NCBI RefSeq assembly: GCF_050589645.1
Contig: NZ_JBNGOQ010000001.1
Span: forward strand, 744,001-808,000
Length of the DNA stretch: 64,000 nt
Direction: 5' to 3'
Source: JBNGOQ01 sp050589645
GTDB lineage: Bacteria > Bacteroidota > Bacteroidia > Flavobacteriales > Flavobacteriaceae
A model generated the notes under the pieces. That model searched no databases, had not been told where the DNA came from, and saw only the letters and a list, made by a program, of their open reading frames with translations. This document shows positions 33,252-42,091 of the stretch, in pieces. Both the position numbers and the translations under genes were made by a program. Numbering within the stretch: position 1 is the first letter of the stretch; the number at the start of each line of letters is the position of its first letter.

Positions 33252-34487
33252 TTATAGTAATGTACGGATATGCCCTATGATTTGGACGCTTGCCCCCCTG
33301 TTTTCCGCTACATAGGATCGATTGATTTCCCCGGTCTTTTTCAGAAATTCGGGATGTGCTATGAATTGGGTCATAAGGCGACTAAATTTCCCTAGGTCCC
33401 TAATCACATGAATGCCCTTTTTCGCCACCAGATCTTCCGCTTCCCTGAACCCTTGATACTGTGGACCAATGACTACCGGAATTCCAAAAACCGCAGGTTC
33501 CAAGGTATTGTGCAGTCCCGTGGCAAAGGCACCGCCCACATAGGCAAGGTCCGCATAACTATAAACCTTGGTGAGTAGGCCAATGGTGTCCAAAACAAGC
33601 ACCTCAAAATTGGCAAGGTCGTACCGGTCCATCTCGCTGTAGAGCAGCGTCTTTTTGTCAAGGGCCATGGTCAAACGTTTAATATGGTCCGGTTTAATGT
33701 CGTGGGGTGCCAAAACGTACTTAAAATCCTGTTCGGAAGCATTGATATATGCGGTGAGTATGGCTTCGTCCTCGGGCCACGTACTTCCGGCGACCATACA
33801 AAAATGGGCGCCTTTAAAACGCTCCATAAAGTCTAGGGAATTTGTGCGGTCCAGGATTTCGGATACACGATCAAAACGGGTATCCCCGCTCACGGCAACC
33901 TTGTCCAGATCTATAGCTTTCAACAACTGTTGGGAATTCTTGTCCTGAACAAAAATATGGGAAAAGCGCCTTAAGGCATTCCGCATAAAACCACCGTACC
34001 ATTTAAAATAGGGTTGCTCTTTTTTGAAAATGGCGGAGACCAAAAGGGTAGGGACCTCTTGTTGCTCCAACACCTTAAGGTAATTGGGCCAGATCTCGTA
34101 TTTTACAAAAAGGGCCAATTTTGGCTTTACCAGCCCAATGAACTTTCTCGCATTCTTTTTGGTATCCAAGGGCAAGTAGGTGGTCAAGTTGGCCACTGGG
34201 GTGTTTTTTTTGACCTCAAACCCGGATGGGGAAAAAAAGGTGACCAGTATTTTATGGGAGGGATAAGTCTCACCTAACCGTTCTATCAGGGGAAGCCCTT
34301 GCTCAAATTCGCCCAGGGAGGCCGTGTGTACCCAAAGGACGTCATCGGTATCGGAAAAGTGTGCTTCAAGCACCGAAAAGGTATCCTTTCTCCCATCCAC
34401 AAACAGCCGTATTTTAGGACTGAGAAAAGCAACAAGCTTAAGGAAAAGGGAGGCAATGGCAATAGCTGTATTGTATATGGCAAACAC
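33252..34487 (-). CDS. waaA: 3-deoxy-D-manno-octulosonic-acid (KDO) transferase
   Basis: The 411-aa protein matches the WaaA/KdtA layout. It has an N-terminal membrane helix (FAIYNTAIAIASLFLKLVAF), then VLWVHTASLGEFEQGLPLIE near 50-69 with the catalytic glutamate E62 region. Its GT-B C-terminal domain carries CMVAGSTWPEDEAIL near 223-237 and YVGGAFATGLHNTLEPAVFGIPVVIGP near 311-337. The enzyme transfers KDO to lipid IVA, so the organism makes a lipopolysaccharide core. It is divergent from the DegT aminotransferase gene. Confidence 0.95.
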   Translation of the reverse strand: MFAIYNTAIAIASLFLKLVAFLSPKIRLFVDGRKDTFSVLEAHFSDTDDVLWVHTASLGEFEQGLPLIERLGETYPSHKILVTFFSPSGFEVKKNTPVANLTTYLPLDTKKNARKFIGLVKPKLALFVKYEIWPNYLKVLEQQEVPTLLVSAIFKKEQPYFKWYGGFMRNALRRFSHIFVQDKNSQQLLKAIDLDKVAVSGDTRFDRVSEILDRTNSLDFMERFKGAHFCMVAGSTWPEDEAILTAYINASEQDFKYVLAPHDIKPDHIKRLTMALDKKTLLYSEMDRYDLANFEVLVLDTIGLLTKVYSYADLAYVGGAFATGLHNTLEPAVFGIPVVIGPQYQGFREAEDLVAKKGIHVIRDLGKFSRLMTQFIAHPEFLKKTGEINRSYVAENRGASVQIIGHIRTLL

Positions 34488-34548
34488 CTTGGCGTAGTTT
34501 ATCGCTAAAATAAGCTTCTTTCCAAGAATTCCATTGGCTACGGTTCCT

Positions 34549-34556
34549 TATTTTTG
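34549..34556 (+). promoter_or_regulatory. -7 element of the DegT aminotransferase gene
   Basis: TATTTTTG is an exact TAnnTTTG match 28 bases before the start codon at 34584. No good TTG lies at -33. Confidence 0.5.
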
Positions 34557-34583
34557 TAATATTGTCCGTGATAATATATACAG

Positions 34584-35741
34584 ATGAAGAAAATTCAAAT
34601 GGTAGACCTTAACGGTCAATACCAATCCATTAAAGAACAAGTAAATTCATCTATTTCCCGTATTCTAGATTCAGCAGCCTTTATCAATGGCCCGGAGGTA
34701 CATGCATTCCAACAGGAACTGGAATCTTATTTGGGCGTAAAGCATGTTATTCCCTGTGCCAACGGTACCGATGCATTGCAGATAACGATGATGGGTTTGG
34801 GCCTACAGCCCGGAGATGAGGTTATTACTGCTGATTTTACCTTTGCCGCTACAGTAGAGGTCATAGCCCTGCTGCAGCTTACACCGGTTTTGGTAGATGT
34901 GGAATTGGATACTTTCAACATTGACCCTGCCGCCATTGAAAAAGCCATTACCCCAAAGACAAAAGCTATAGTTCCGGTTCACCTTTTTGGACAATGTGCC
35001 AATATGGATGCCATATTGGCACTGGCAGAAAAGCACGGATTATACGTAATAGAGGACAATGCCCAGGCCATAGGCGCAAAATATAGCTCGGCCGATGGCC
35101 ATAAGTATGTGGCTGGAGCCATGGGACATGTATCGGCCACCTCCTTTTTTCCTTCCAAAAACCTTGGGTGCTACGGGGACGGGGGTGCTATTTTCACGAA
35201 CGATGACGCTTTGGCGCATACCATTCGGGGCATCGTAAACCACGGCATGTACGAGCGTTACCATCATGATGTGGTGGGTGTAAACTCAAGACTGGACTCG
35301 CTGCAGGCGGCAGTGCTACGCGCCAAGTTGCCAAAGCTGGATGCCTACAACGAACAACGAAGAAAGGCGGCCATGAAATATACCCAGGCCTTGGAGGGCT
35401 TAACGAACCTGGCAGTTCCCAAAATGGGAAACGCATGTTCCAGTATCTGCGACGACTGTGATTGCCACGTTTTTCATCAGTACACGCTGCGCATCCTCAA
35501 TGGGAATCGGGATGGTTTGGTAAAGCACCTGAACAGCAAGGGGATACCTTGCGGGGTGTATTATCCCATACCGCTGCACAGGCAAAAGGCCTATCTGGAC
35601 AGTCGATATAACGAAGCAGATTTTCCGGTAACCAATCAACTGGTGGAGGAGGTAATTTCCCTCCCCATGCATACGGAACTGGACGATGAGCAGATTACTT
35701 TTATTACGGATGCGGTGAAGGAATTTATTGCCGATGCATAA
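34584..35741 (+). CDS. DegT/DnrJ/EryC1/StrS-family PLP aminotransferase
   Basis: The 385-aa protein has the family core. CANGTDALQITMMGLGLQPGDEV (58-80) is the cofactor-phosphate loop, and VIEDNAQAIGA (155-165) contains the aspartate that binds the pyridine nitrogen. SFFPSKNLGCYGDGG (187-201) carries the PLP lysine K192. The enzymes transaminate nucleotide-linked keto-sugars for O-antigen, capsule or other glycans. An unusual cysteine cluster (C285, C289, C292, C294) is inserted before the C-terminal domain. Downstream galE is on the same strand 193 bases away, supporting a sugar-nucleotide role. The gap 35742-35934 shows no gene. Confidence 0.92.
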   Translation: MKKIQMVDLNGQYQSIKEQVNSSISRILDSAAFINGPEVHAFQQELESYLGVKHVIPCANGTDALQITMMGLGLQPGDEVITADFTFAATVEVIALLQLTPVLVDVELDTFNIDPAAIEKAITPKTKAIVPVHLFGQCANMDAILALAEKHGLYVIEDNAQAIGAKYSSADGHKYVAGAMGHVSATSFFPSKNLGCYGDGGAIFTNDDALAHTIRGIVNHGMYERYHHDVVGVNSRLDSLQAAVLRAKLPKLDAYNEQRRKAAMKYTQALEGLTNLAVPKMGNACSSICDDCDCHVFHQYTLRILNGNRDGLVKHLNSKGIPCGVYYPIPLHRQKAYLDSRYNEADFPVTNQLVEEVISLPMHTELDDEQITFITDAVKEFIADA

Positions 35742-35934
35742 AATCATATCGCTTTTATGTTTTTGGGACGGTTATAAGGGCTTGATCGTGGGCGAAGCCT
35801 ACACTTTGGCCGGGGCCTTCTTTTATCGTTCTGGACAGAAAAAAGGCCGTTGGGCAGTTGAACAGAGGGCTTCAATATTCACCGGAAAACGAGAATATAA
35901 ATCGCAAGTTGGAACTTATTAAAAACGCATATTA

Positions 35935-36951
35935 ATGAAAATACTGGTAACCGGGGGCTTGGGCTTTATAGGGTCCCATACCGTAGTGGAACTGCAAAAC
36001 GAAGGTTTTGAGGTAGTGGTGATAGATGACCTGTCCAATGCCGATGAAAAGGTGCTCCAAGGCATTGAGAGCATTACTGGGAAAAGCCCCATATTCGAAA
36101 AATTGGACCTTAGGGAGAAATCCAAGGTTACGGATTTTTTCCAAAGGCATCAGGATATCGAAGGTGCTATTCATTTTGCGGCCTCCAAGGCGGTTGGGGA
36201 AAGTGTGGAGAAACCGTTGCTCTACTATGAAAACAACCTGGGGACCCTTGTTTATCTGCTTCAGGAACTATCCAAAAAGGAAGCGGCCAGTTTTATTTTT
36301 AGTTCTTCCTGTACGGTTTACGGACAGGCCGATAAAATGCCCATTACCGAGGATGCCCCAGTGAAACACGCTGAATCGCCCTATGGGAATACCAAGCAGA
36401 TCGGTGAGGAAATTATTCGTGACAGTTGCAGGGTACTGCCCCATCTGCAGGCCATTTCCTTGCGCTATTTCAACCCAATTGGCGCACACCCGAGTGGTAA
36501 AATAGGGGAACTGCCCATTGGAATTCCACAGAACTTGGTCCCTTTTATTACCCAGACTGCGGCCGGCATACGGGAACAACTTTCCGTTTTTGGAGGGGAT
36601 TATCCTACTGCTGACGGCACCTGCATCCGGGACTATATCCACGTGGTGGATTTGGCCAAGGCCCATGTGGTGGCACTGCAGCGTTTGCTGGAAAGAAAGA
36701 ACAAAGAGAATTATGAGGTCTTTAACGTGGGCACCGGGCAGGGCAGTTCCGTGTTGGAGGTCATTGCCAGTTTTGAACGGGTATCCGGCACCAAGCTGAA
36801 TTACAAGATCGTAGACCGGAGGGCCGGAGATGTGGTTTCTGCGTATGCCGATACGACAAAGGCCAATAAAGTGTTGGGATGGAAGGCGGAATCGTCCTTG
36901 GACCAAGCCATGAAATCTGCTTGGGATTGGGAACAAAATATTAGAAATTGA
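35935..36951 (+). CDS. galE: UDP-glucose 4-epimerase
   Basis: The 338-aa protein is a complete extended short-chain dehydrogenase. It has GGLGFIGSHT (7-16) for NAD, DDLSNAD near 31-37 with the family D-N/L-S pattern, IFSSSCTVYG (121-130) with the catalytic serine, and Y150-x3-K154. A Y-x-R-D-Y-type motif (IRDYIHVVDLA) is near 221. It interconverts UDP-glucose and UDP-galactose and so supplies sugars for LPS or exopolysaccharide. It is followed 18 bases later by an amidohydrolase, possibly co-transcribed. Confidence 0.95.
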   Translation: MKILVTGGLGFIGSHTVVELQNEGFEVVVIDDLSNADEKVLQGIESITGKSPIFEKLDLREKSKVTDFFQRHQDIEGAIHFAASKAVGESVEKPLLYYENNLGTLVYLLQELSKKEAASFIFSSSCTVYGQADKMPITEDAPVKHAESPYGNTKQIGEEIIRDSCRVLPHLQAISLRYFNPIGAHPSGKIGELPIGIPQNLVPFITQTAAGIREQLSVFGGDYPTADGTCIRDYIHVVDLAKAHVVALQRLLERKNKENYEVFNVGTGQGSSVLEVIASFERVSGTKLNYKIVDRRAGDVVSAYADTTKANKVLGWKAESSLDQAMKSAWDWEQNIRN

Positions 36952-36969
36952 TCGACTAAAAATCAAGAT

Positions 36970-38247
36970 ATGAAAAAAATAATGTTTGTGCTGAGCTTGC
37001 TTGTCGTGTATATGGTAAACGCTCAAGATACTTACCTGCACTGTGGTAATGTGCTTGACGTTGCTTCCGGGAAAATGATGTCCGAGAAGACCATAGTGGT
37101 TTCCGGGAATCGAATAAAAAGTATTGAAAATGGCTATACCACAGGTTCGGAAACGGACAAGGTCATCGACCTAAAGAACAGGACGGTACTGCCAGGTCTT
37201 ATAGATTTGCATGTGCACATAGAAAGTGAATCCAGCCCAAAATCATACATGGACCGGTTCACGAAAAACGAGGCGGATATCGCCTTCCAATCCACGGTCT
37301 ATGCCAAGCGAACCTTGCTGGCGGGTTTCACCACGGTAAGGGATCTTGGCGGAACCGGTGTCAACATCGCCCTGCGAAAGGCCATAACCAACGGCTCGGT
37401 CCTAGGGCCCCGCATATTTACGGCCGGAAAGTCCATCGCCACCACAGGAGGCCATGCCGATCCCACCAATGGGATGAAGAAAAGTCTTATGGGAGATCCC
37501 GGCCCCAGGGAGGGTGTGGTGAACTCTCCAGAAGATGGCAAGAAAGCGGTGCGACAACGATATAAGGACGGGTCCGATGTCATCAAGATAACGGCCACGG
37601 GAGGCGTGCTAAGCGTAGCAAAAAGTGGAAAAAACCCGCAATTTACCGTTGAGGAAATTAAGGCCATTACCGATACGGCAAAGGATTATGGCATGTTGAC
37701 TGCGGCCCACGCCCATGGAGATGAGGGGATGCAGCGCGCGGTAAAGGGAGGCATAAAGACCATTGAGCACGGGAGCTATATGAGCGAGGCCACCATGGAT
37801 TTGATGAAACAATACGATAGCTATCTCGTACCTACCATTACTGCCGGGAAACAGGTTACGGAAAAGGCCGAGGTGCCGGGATATTTTCCCGAGGTAGTTG
37901 CCCAAAAAGCCAGGGAAATAGGCCCTTTGATACAAGATACCTTTGGCAGGGCCTATAAAAGAGGGGTGCCCATAGCTTTCGGTACCGATGCCGGGGTGTT
38001 TCCGCATGGACTCAATGCCAAGGAATTCGGTTATATGGTGGAAGCAGGAATGCCGGCCGTGGAGGCCTTGGCCTCTGCTACTATAACCAATGCAAACTTG
38101 TTGGGTATGGGAGACGCTTTAGGGCAGCTAAAAGCAGGCTTTCTTGCCGATATTGTGGCGGTTGCAGATAATCCGGAGCAGAACATAGCCACTATGGAAC
38201 TGGTGCTGTTTGTAATGAAAGATGGTATAATTTATAAAAACGAATAA
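36970..38247 (+). CDS. secreted amidohydrolase (imidazolonepropionase/Xaa-Pro-dipeptidase-like)
   Basis: The 425-aa protein has a signal peptide (MKKIMFVLSLLVVYMVNAQ) and the metal-dependent amidohydrolase fold. LPGLIDLHVHIES near 74-86 is the first metal pair. DVIKITATGG near 203-212 includes the metal-bridging carboxylated lysine, AAHAHGD near 247-253 and IEHGSY near 266 give metal histidines, and AFGTDAGVFPHG near 338-349 gives the metal aspartate. The group includes secreted Xaa-Pro dipeptidases and prolidases that act on peptides. It probably works in the periplasm. Confidence 0.88.
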   Translation: MKKIMFVLSLLVVYMVNAQDTYLHCGNVLDVASGKMMSEKTIVVSGNRIKSIENGYTTGSETDKVIDLKNRTVLPGLIDLHVHIESESSPKSYMDRFTKNEADIAFQSTVYAKRTLLAGFTTVRDLGGTGVNIALRKAITNGSVLGPRIFTAGKSIATTGGHADPTNGMKKSLMGDPGPREGVVNSPEDGKKAVRQRYKDGSDVIKITATGGVLSVAKSGKNPQFTVEEIKAITDTAKDYGMLTAAHAHGDEGMQRAVKGGIKTIEHGSYMSEATMDLMKQYDSYLVPTITAGKQVTEKAEVPGYFPEVVAQKAREIGPLIQDTFGRAYKRGVPIAFGTDAGVFPHGLNAKEFGYMVEAGMPAVEALASATITNANLLGMGDALGQLKAGFLADIVAVADNPEQNIATMELVLFVMKDGIIYKNE

Positions 38248-38279
38248 ACCATTTTAGGGGGTGGTCACGTAGATAAGAT

Positions 38280-38636
38280 ATGAAGGTGAATTTCCCCAAT
38301 AGCCAGGAACTTTTAGAAACCGCCCATGCCCAAGACTTATACGAACGCTTGGTAGAGCAATTGTTGAAGGATTTTAACTTGGCCAATGTTCCCATCGATT
38401 TTTCCCTGGACGTAGAGATTGCCGATCTAAAAGCCACCCTGCACGAAAAGGTGTATTATCTTATCCTGGAACGCTTTATGGACTACCTGAACCTGCTGTA
38501 CGTGGTAGATGTCCCCGAACATGCTTTTAAGGAAATCAGTGCTGTGGATGTGGTCGAGGTAGCAGAGCAGGTCTCTTTTTTGATCCTTAAACGGGAGTGG
38601 CAGAAAGTATGGTTCAAATCCAAGTACGCGTCCTAA
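38280..38636 (+). CDS. conserved hypothetical protein
   Basis: The 118-aa protein is mostly alpha-helical and acidic (SQELLETAHAQDLYERLVEQLLKDF at 7-31), with no signal peptide or membrane segment and no cysteine. I do not recognise a named family. It follows the amidohydrolase gene by 32 bases and its stop overlaps the convergent OMP gene at 38633 by a few bases. Its length and helix pattern suggest a small cytoplasmic protein. Confidence 0.7.
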   Translation: MKVNFPNSQELLETAHAQDLYERLVEQLLKDFNLANVPIDFSLDVEIADLKATLHEKVYYLILERFMDYLNLLYVVDVPEHAFKEISAVDVVEVAEQVSFLILKREWQKVWFKSKYAS

Positions 38637-39169
38637 AAATAGACACGTACAAAGGGTGCCCAGGGATCGGCGTACAAACTGGTTTCCGTATCGTAAAGCA
38701 CATCGTATCTTACTCCCACGGTTACGTTTCGTGAGCCAAAACCTATGCCCATGTACAATGCAGGCAACCAATAGTTGTCTTCCACCACATTGGATCCGTT
38801 GAACACCTCCAACTCCCGGTTTACCCTCAACTGTTCAAATTCTGCCGACAGCTGTACGGCTGGAATAGGGTTGAACAGGGTGAGCACACTTCCACCGTAG
38901 GCCAATAGCTTGGATTCCCGAAACTTGGAATAATTTATAGTGAGTCCTGCTCCTGTGGCAAAGTAGTCGTTAAACTCGTAGAGTGCGCTGGGCGATAAGG
39001 CTCCGCTGAAACTGCCATTTCCAAATCCCAGGCCAATACCTCCACCGAAACGCACCTTGTTCCAGAAATTGTCAGGACCACTGTTTTGAGAGAAACACGA
39101 GGGGGTCAAAAATAGAAAAAGACAGAGCAAAAAGAGCAATGGGGCCGGGAAATAATCGGTTTTTCTCAT
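38633..39169 (-). CDS. small outer-membrane beta-barrel-like protein
   Basis: From ATG 39169 the protein has 178 residues. It has a signal peptide (MRKTDYFPAPLLFLLCLFLF onward, ending near SCFSQ) and then eight or so amphipathic strands typical of a small barrel: GGGIGLGFGNGSFSGALSPSALYEF, then FATGAGLTINYSKF, ending in an aromatic residue (VRVYF). Homologues next to sucA in this group are often labelled alpha-ketoglutarate decarboxylase, which the sequence does not support. It is divergent from sucA. Confidence 0.75.
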   Translation of the reverse strand: MRKTDYFPAPLLFLLCLFLFLTPSCFSQNSGPDNFWNKVRFGGGIGLGFGNGSFSGALSPSALYEFNDYFATGAGLTINYSKFRESKLLAYGGSVLTLFNPIPAVQLSAEFEQLRVNRELEVFNGSNVVEDNYWLPALYMGIGFGSRNVTVGVRYDVLYDTETSLYADPWAPFVRVYF

Positions 39170-39226
39170 TAGCGTTAATTTTTTCAATAAACCCGTCTAA
39201 TATAAGACAGTAAATGTTAAATGTTG

Positions 39227-39234
39227 TATTTTTG
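39227..39234 (+). promoter_or_regulatory. -7 element of sucA
   Basis: TATTTTTG is an exact match to TAnnTTTG, 35 bases before the sucA start codon at 39269. Confidence 0.5.
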
Positions 39235-39268
39235 ATAATATTTTGTTCATAAGACCCAGCATATTTCC

Positions 39269-42085
39269 ATGGATAAGTATTCCTTTTTAAATACGGCGCA
39301 TACCTCTTTTTTTGAAGCGCTTTACGATAAGTATTTAACCAATCCCGATAGCGTTGAACCGAGTTGGCGCGCTTTTTTTCAGGGATTCGATTTTGGACAG
39401 GAAAGCGCTTTGGACGATGTGGACCTTTCTGCCCAAAACGGGACCATGACTATAGCCAATGGCGATAAGGTGGCCATCCCGACCTCACTGCAGAAGGAAT
39501 TTCAGGTCGTTAAACTTATTGATAGCTATAGGAGCCGGGGCCATTTGTTTACCAAAACCAATCCGGTCAGGGACCGTAGAAAGTACACACCCACTTTGGA
39601 CATTGAGAATTTTGGCCTTTCCGAGGACGACCTGGGTACTATGTTCAACGCGGGGGAAATTATCGGCATAGGCGTAAGCTCTTTGAGCAATATCATATCC
39701 CATTTAAAGCGGATCTATTGTGATGCCATTGGTGTGGAGTATATGTACATACGAAACCCCGAGCGTTTGGAGTGGATCCAAAATTGGCTCAACATCAACG
39801 ACAACCATCCCAATTTTGACGCGGACAGAAAAAAACATATTCTGAAAAAGCTCAACCAGGCCGTAGCTTTTGAAGGCTTTTTGCATACCAAGTACGTGGG
39901 CCAAAAACGCTTTTCACTAGAGGGTAACGAATCTTTGATCCCAGCGCTTGATGCCGTGGTGGAAAGGGCAGCTGAATTGGGCGTTGAACAGTTTGTCATG
40001 GGAATGGCACACCGAGGCAGGCTTAATGTGCTTACCAATATTTTTGGAAAATCGGCCAAGGACATCTTTAGCGAATTTGATGGGAAAGACTATGAACAGG
40101 AAGTCTTTGATGGCGATGTAAAGTATCATTTAGGCTGGACCTCCGATCGAAAATCGGATAATGGAAATAAGATAAAAATGAACATTGCGCCCAACCCGTC
40201 CCATTTGGAAACCGTGGGAGCCGTTGTGGAAGGTATTACCAGAGCCAAACAGGACGCACATTATCCGGACGACTTTTCCAAGGTTTTGCCCATAGTGGTG
40301 CATGGCGATGCGGCCATCGCGGGTCAGGGCATTGTCTATGAGGTGGTGCAAATGGCCACATTGGATGGGTACAGGACCAACGGTACCATTCATATCGTGG
40401 TAAACAACCAAATAGGGTTTACCACCAATTATCTGGATGCGCGATCCTCTACCTATTGTACCGATGTGGGTAAAGTAACCCTTAGCCCGGTATTACATGT
40501 TAATGCCGATGATGCCGAAGCCGTGGTGCACGCTTCCCTCTTCGCCTTGGAATATCGCATGCGCTTCAATAGGGATGTGTTCATAGACCTTTTGGGGTAT
40601 CGAAAATATGGCCATAATGAGGGAGATGAGCCCCGTTTTACACAGCCAAAGCTCTACAAGGCCATTGCCAAGCATAAAAACCCAAGGGATATTTATGCCG
40701 ATCGCTTACTAGGGGAAGGTGTTATCCAGGAGGGGTTTGTAAAGGAATTGGAGATGGAATATAAAGCTTCCCTGGAAGAAGAACTCGAGGATTCCCGAAA
40801 GGAGGACAAGACCATAATCACCCCTTTTATGGCCGACGAATGGAGCGGTTTTACCTCGGTACGGGAGTGGGAGATGATGGACCCTGTGGATACTACTTAT
40901 GACAAAAAGAAATTGACACGGATTGCCAAGGTCATTACCGAGTTACCAGCCGATAAAAAGTTTTTGAGAAAGGTGGAAAGGTTGGTCAATGACCGCAAGA
41001 AAATGTTTTTTGAAACGGACCGTTTGGATTGGGCCATGGGCGAACTTTTGGCCTATGGGTCGTTGCTTGAGGAAGGGTATGGCGTGCGTATGTCCGGGCA
41101 GGATGTGGAGCGCGGCACCTTCTCGCACAGGCATGCGGTCATGAAGGTAGAGGAAAGCGAGGAAGAGGTACTCTTGCTCAATGCATTGTCCGAGAAACAA
41201 GGGCAGTTCCAAATATACAATTCGCTCCTGTCCGAGTATGGGGTAGTGGGCTTCGATTACGGCTATGCCATGGCAAGCCCCAATACATTGACCATTTGGG
41301 AGGCCCAGTTTGGCGATTTCAGCAACGGTGCCCAAATTATGTTGGATCAGTACATTTCAGCAGCGGAGGACAAATGGAAACTACAAAATGGCCTGGTAAT
41401 GCTCTTGCCCCACGGCTATGAAGGTCAGGGTGCGGAACATTCGTCCGCTCGGATGGAGCGTTATCTGCAATTGTGCGCCAGAGACAATATGTACATCGCC
41501 GATTGCAGTACCCCTGCACAAATGTTCCACGTTTTCAGGAGACAGATGAAGGCGAACTTTAGAAAGCCCCTGATCATTTTCACACCAAAGAGTTTGTTGC
41601 GCCATCCAAGGGCGGTTTCTTCCGTGGATGAACTGGCCACGGGAAGCTTTCAGGAAGTTATTGATGATAGCAGCGCGCTGGTCAAAAATATTAAGAGCCT
41701 GGTCTTTTGTACCGGTAAGTTCTACTATGATCTGTTGGCCGCTAAGGAAGAGCAGCAAAGGGATGACGTTGCCTTGGTGCGGGTAGAACAACTGTTTCCC
41801 CTGCCTGCCGATCAAATGAAGGCGATTATCAAGAAATACAAGAATGCCGACGATGTGGTCTGGGCCCAGGAGGAACCCAGAAATATGGGTGCTTGGAGCC
41901 ATATGCTCATGCATTTTGACCAGGCCCATATATTCCGCGTGGCTTCCAGAAGGTTTTATGCATCACCGTCGGCGGGGAGTTCCGTACGTTCCAAAAAAAG
42001 GCATCAACAGGTCATTGACTACGTCTTTGATAAGACCAAGGACAATACCACAAGAAGAAAAACACGAAATAATAAATCAAATTAA
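39269..42085 (+). CDS. sucA: 2-oxoglutarate dehydrogenase E1 component
   Basis: The 938-aa protein is full length for E1o. The N-terminus (about 1-45, LNTAHTSFFEALYDKYLTNP) binds E2. The thiamine-diphosphate region has MGMAHRGRLNVLTNIFGK near 244-261 and VVHGDAAIAGQGIVYE near 343-358, followed by NNQIGFTT near 378-385. The transketolase-like pyrimidine domain begins near 590. It decarboxylates 2-oxoglutarate and hands the succinyl group to SucB, encoded six bases downstream, so the two are an operon. The lipoamide dehydrogenase (E3) gene is not in the window. Confidence 0.97.
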   Translation: MDKYSFLNTAHTSFFEALYDKYLTNPDSVEPSWRAFFQGFDFGQESALDDVDLSAQNGTMTIANGDKVAIPTSLQKEFQVVKLIDSYRSRGHLFTKTNPVRDRRKYTPTLDIENFGLSEDDLGTMFNAGEIIGIGVSSLSNIISHLKRIYCDAIGVEYMYIRNPERLEWIQNWLNINDNHPNFDADRKKHILKKLNQAVAFEGFLHTKYVGQKRFSLEGNESLIPALDAVVERAAELGVEQFVMGMAHRGRLNVLTNIFGKSAKDIFSEFDGKDYEQEVFDGDVKYHLGWTSDRKSDNGNKIKMNIAPNPSHLETVGAVVEGITRAKQDAHYPDDFSKVLPIVVHGDAAIAGQGIVYEVVQMATLDGYRTNGTIHIVVNNQIGFTTNYLDARSSTYCTDVGKVTLSPVLHVNADDAEAVVHASLFALEYRMRFNRDVFIDLLGYRKYGHNEGDEPRFTQPKLYKAIAKHKNPRDIYADRLLGEGVIQEGFVKELEMEYKASLEEELEDSRKEDKTIITPFMADEWSGFTSVREWEMMDPVDTTYDKKKLTRIAKVITELPADKKFLRKVERLVNDRKKMFFETDRLDWAMGELLAYGSLLEEGYGVRMSGQDVERGTFSHRHAVMKVEESEEEVLLLNALSEKQGQFQIYNSLLSEYGVVGFDYGYAMASPNTLTIWEAQFGDFSNGAQIMLDQYISAAEDKWKLQNGLVMLLPHGYEGQGAEHSSARMERYLQLCARDNMYIADCSTPAQMFHVFRRQMKANFRKPLIIFTPKSLLRHPRAVSSVDELATGSFQEVIDDSSALVKNIKSLVFCTGKFYYDLLAAKEEQQRDDVALVRVEQLFPLPADQMKAIIKKYKNADDVVWAQEEPRNMGAWSHMLMHFDQAHIFRVASRRFYASPSAGSSVRSKKRHQQVIDYVFDKTKDNTTRRKTRNNKSN

Positions 42086-42091
42086 TACAGC

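Noticed and set aside
35728..35922. 64-aa open frame overlapping the end of the aminotransferase gene
   Set aside because: No family features; the composition looks like translated intergenic DNA.
38633..39187. Annotation as alpha-ketoglutarate decarboxylase because of its position next to sucA
   Set aside because: The protein is a signal-peptide-bearing strand-rich barrel without thiamine-diphosphate motifs.
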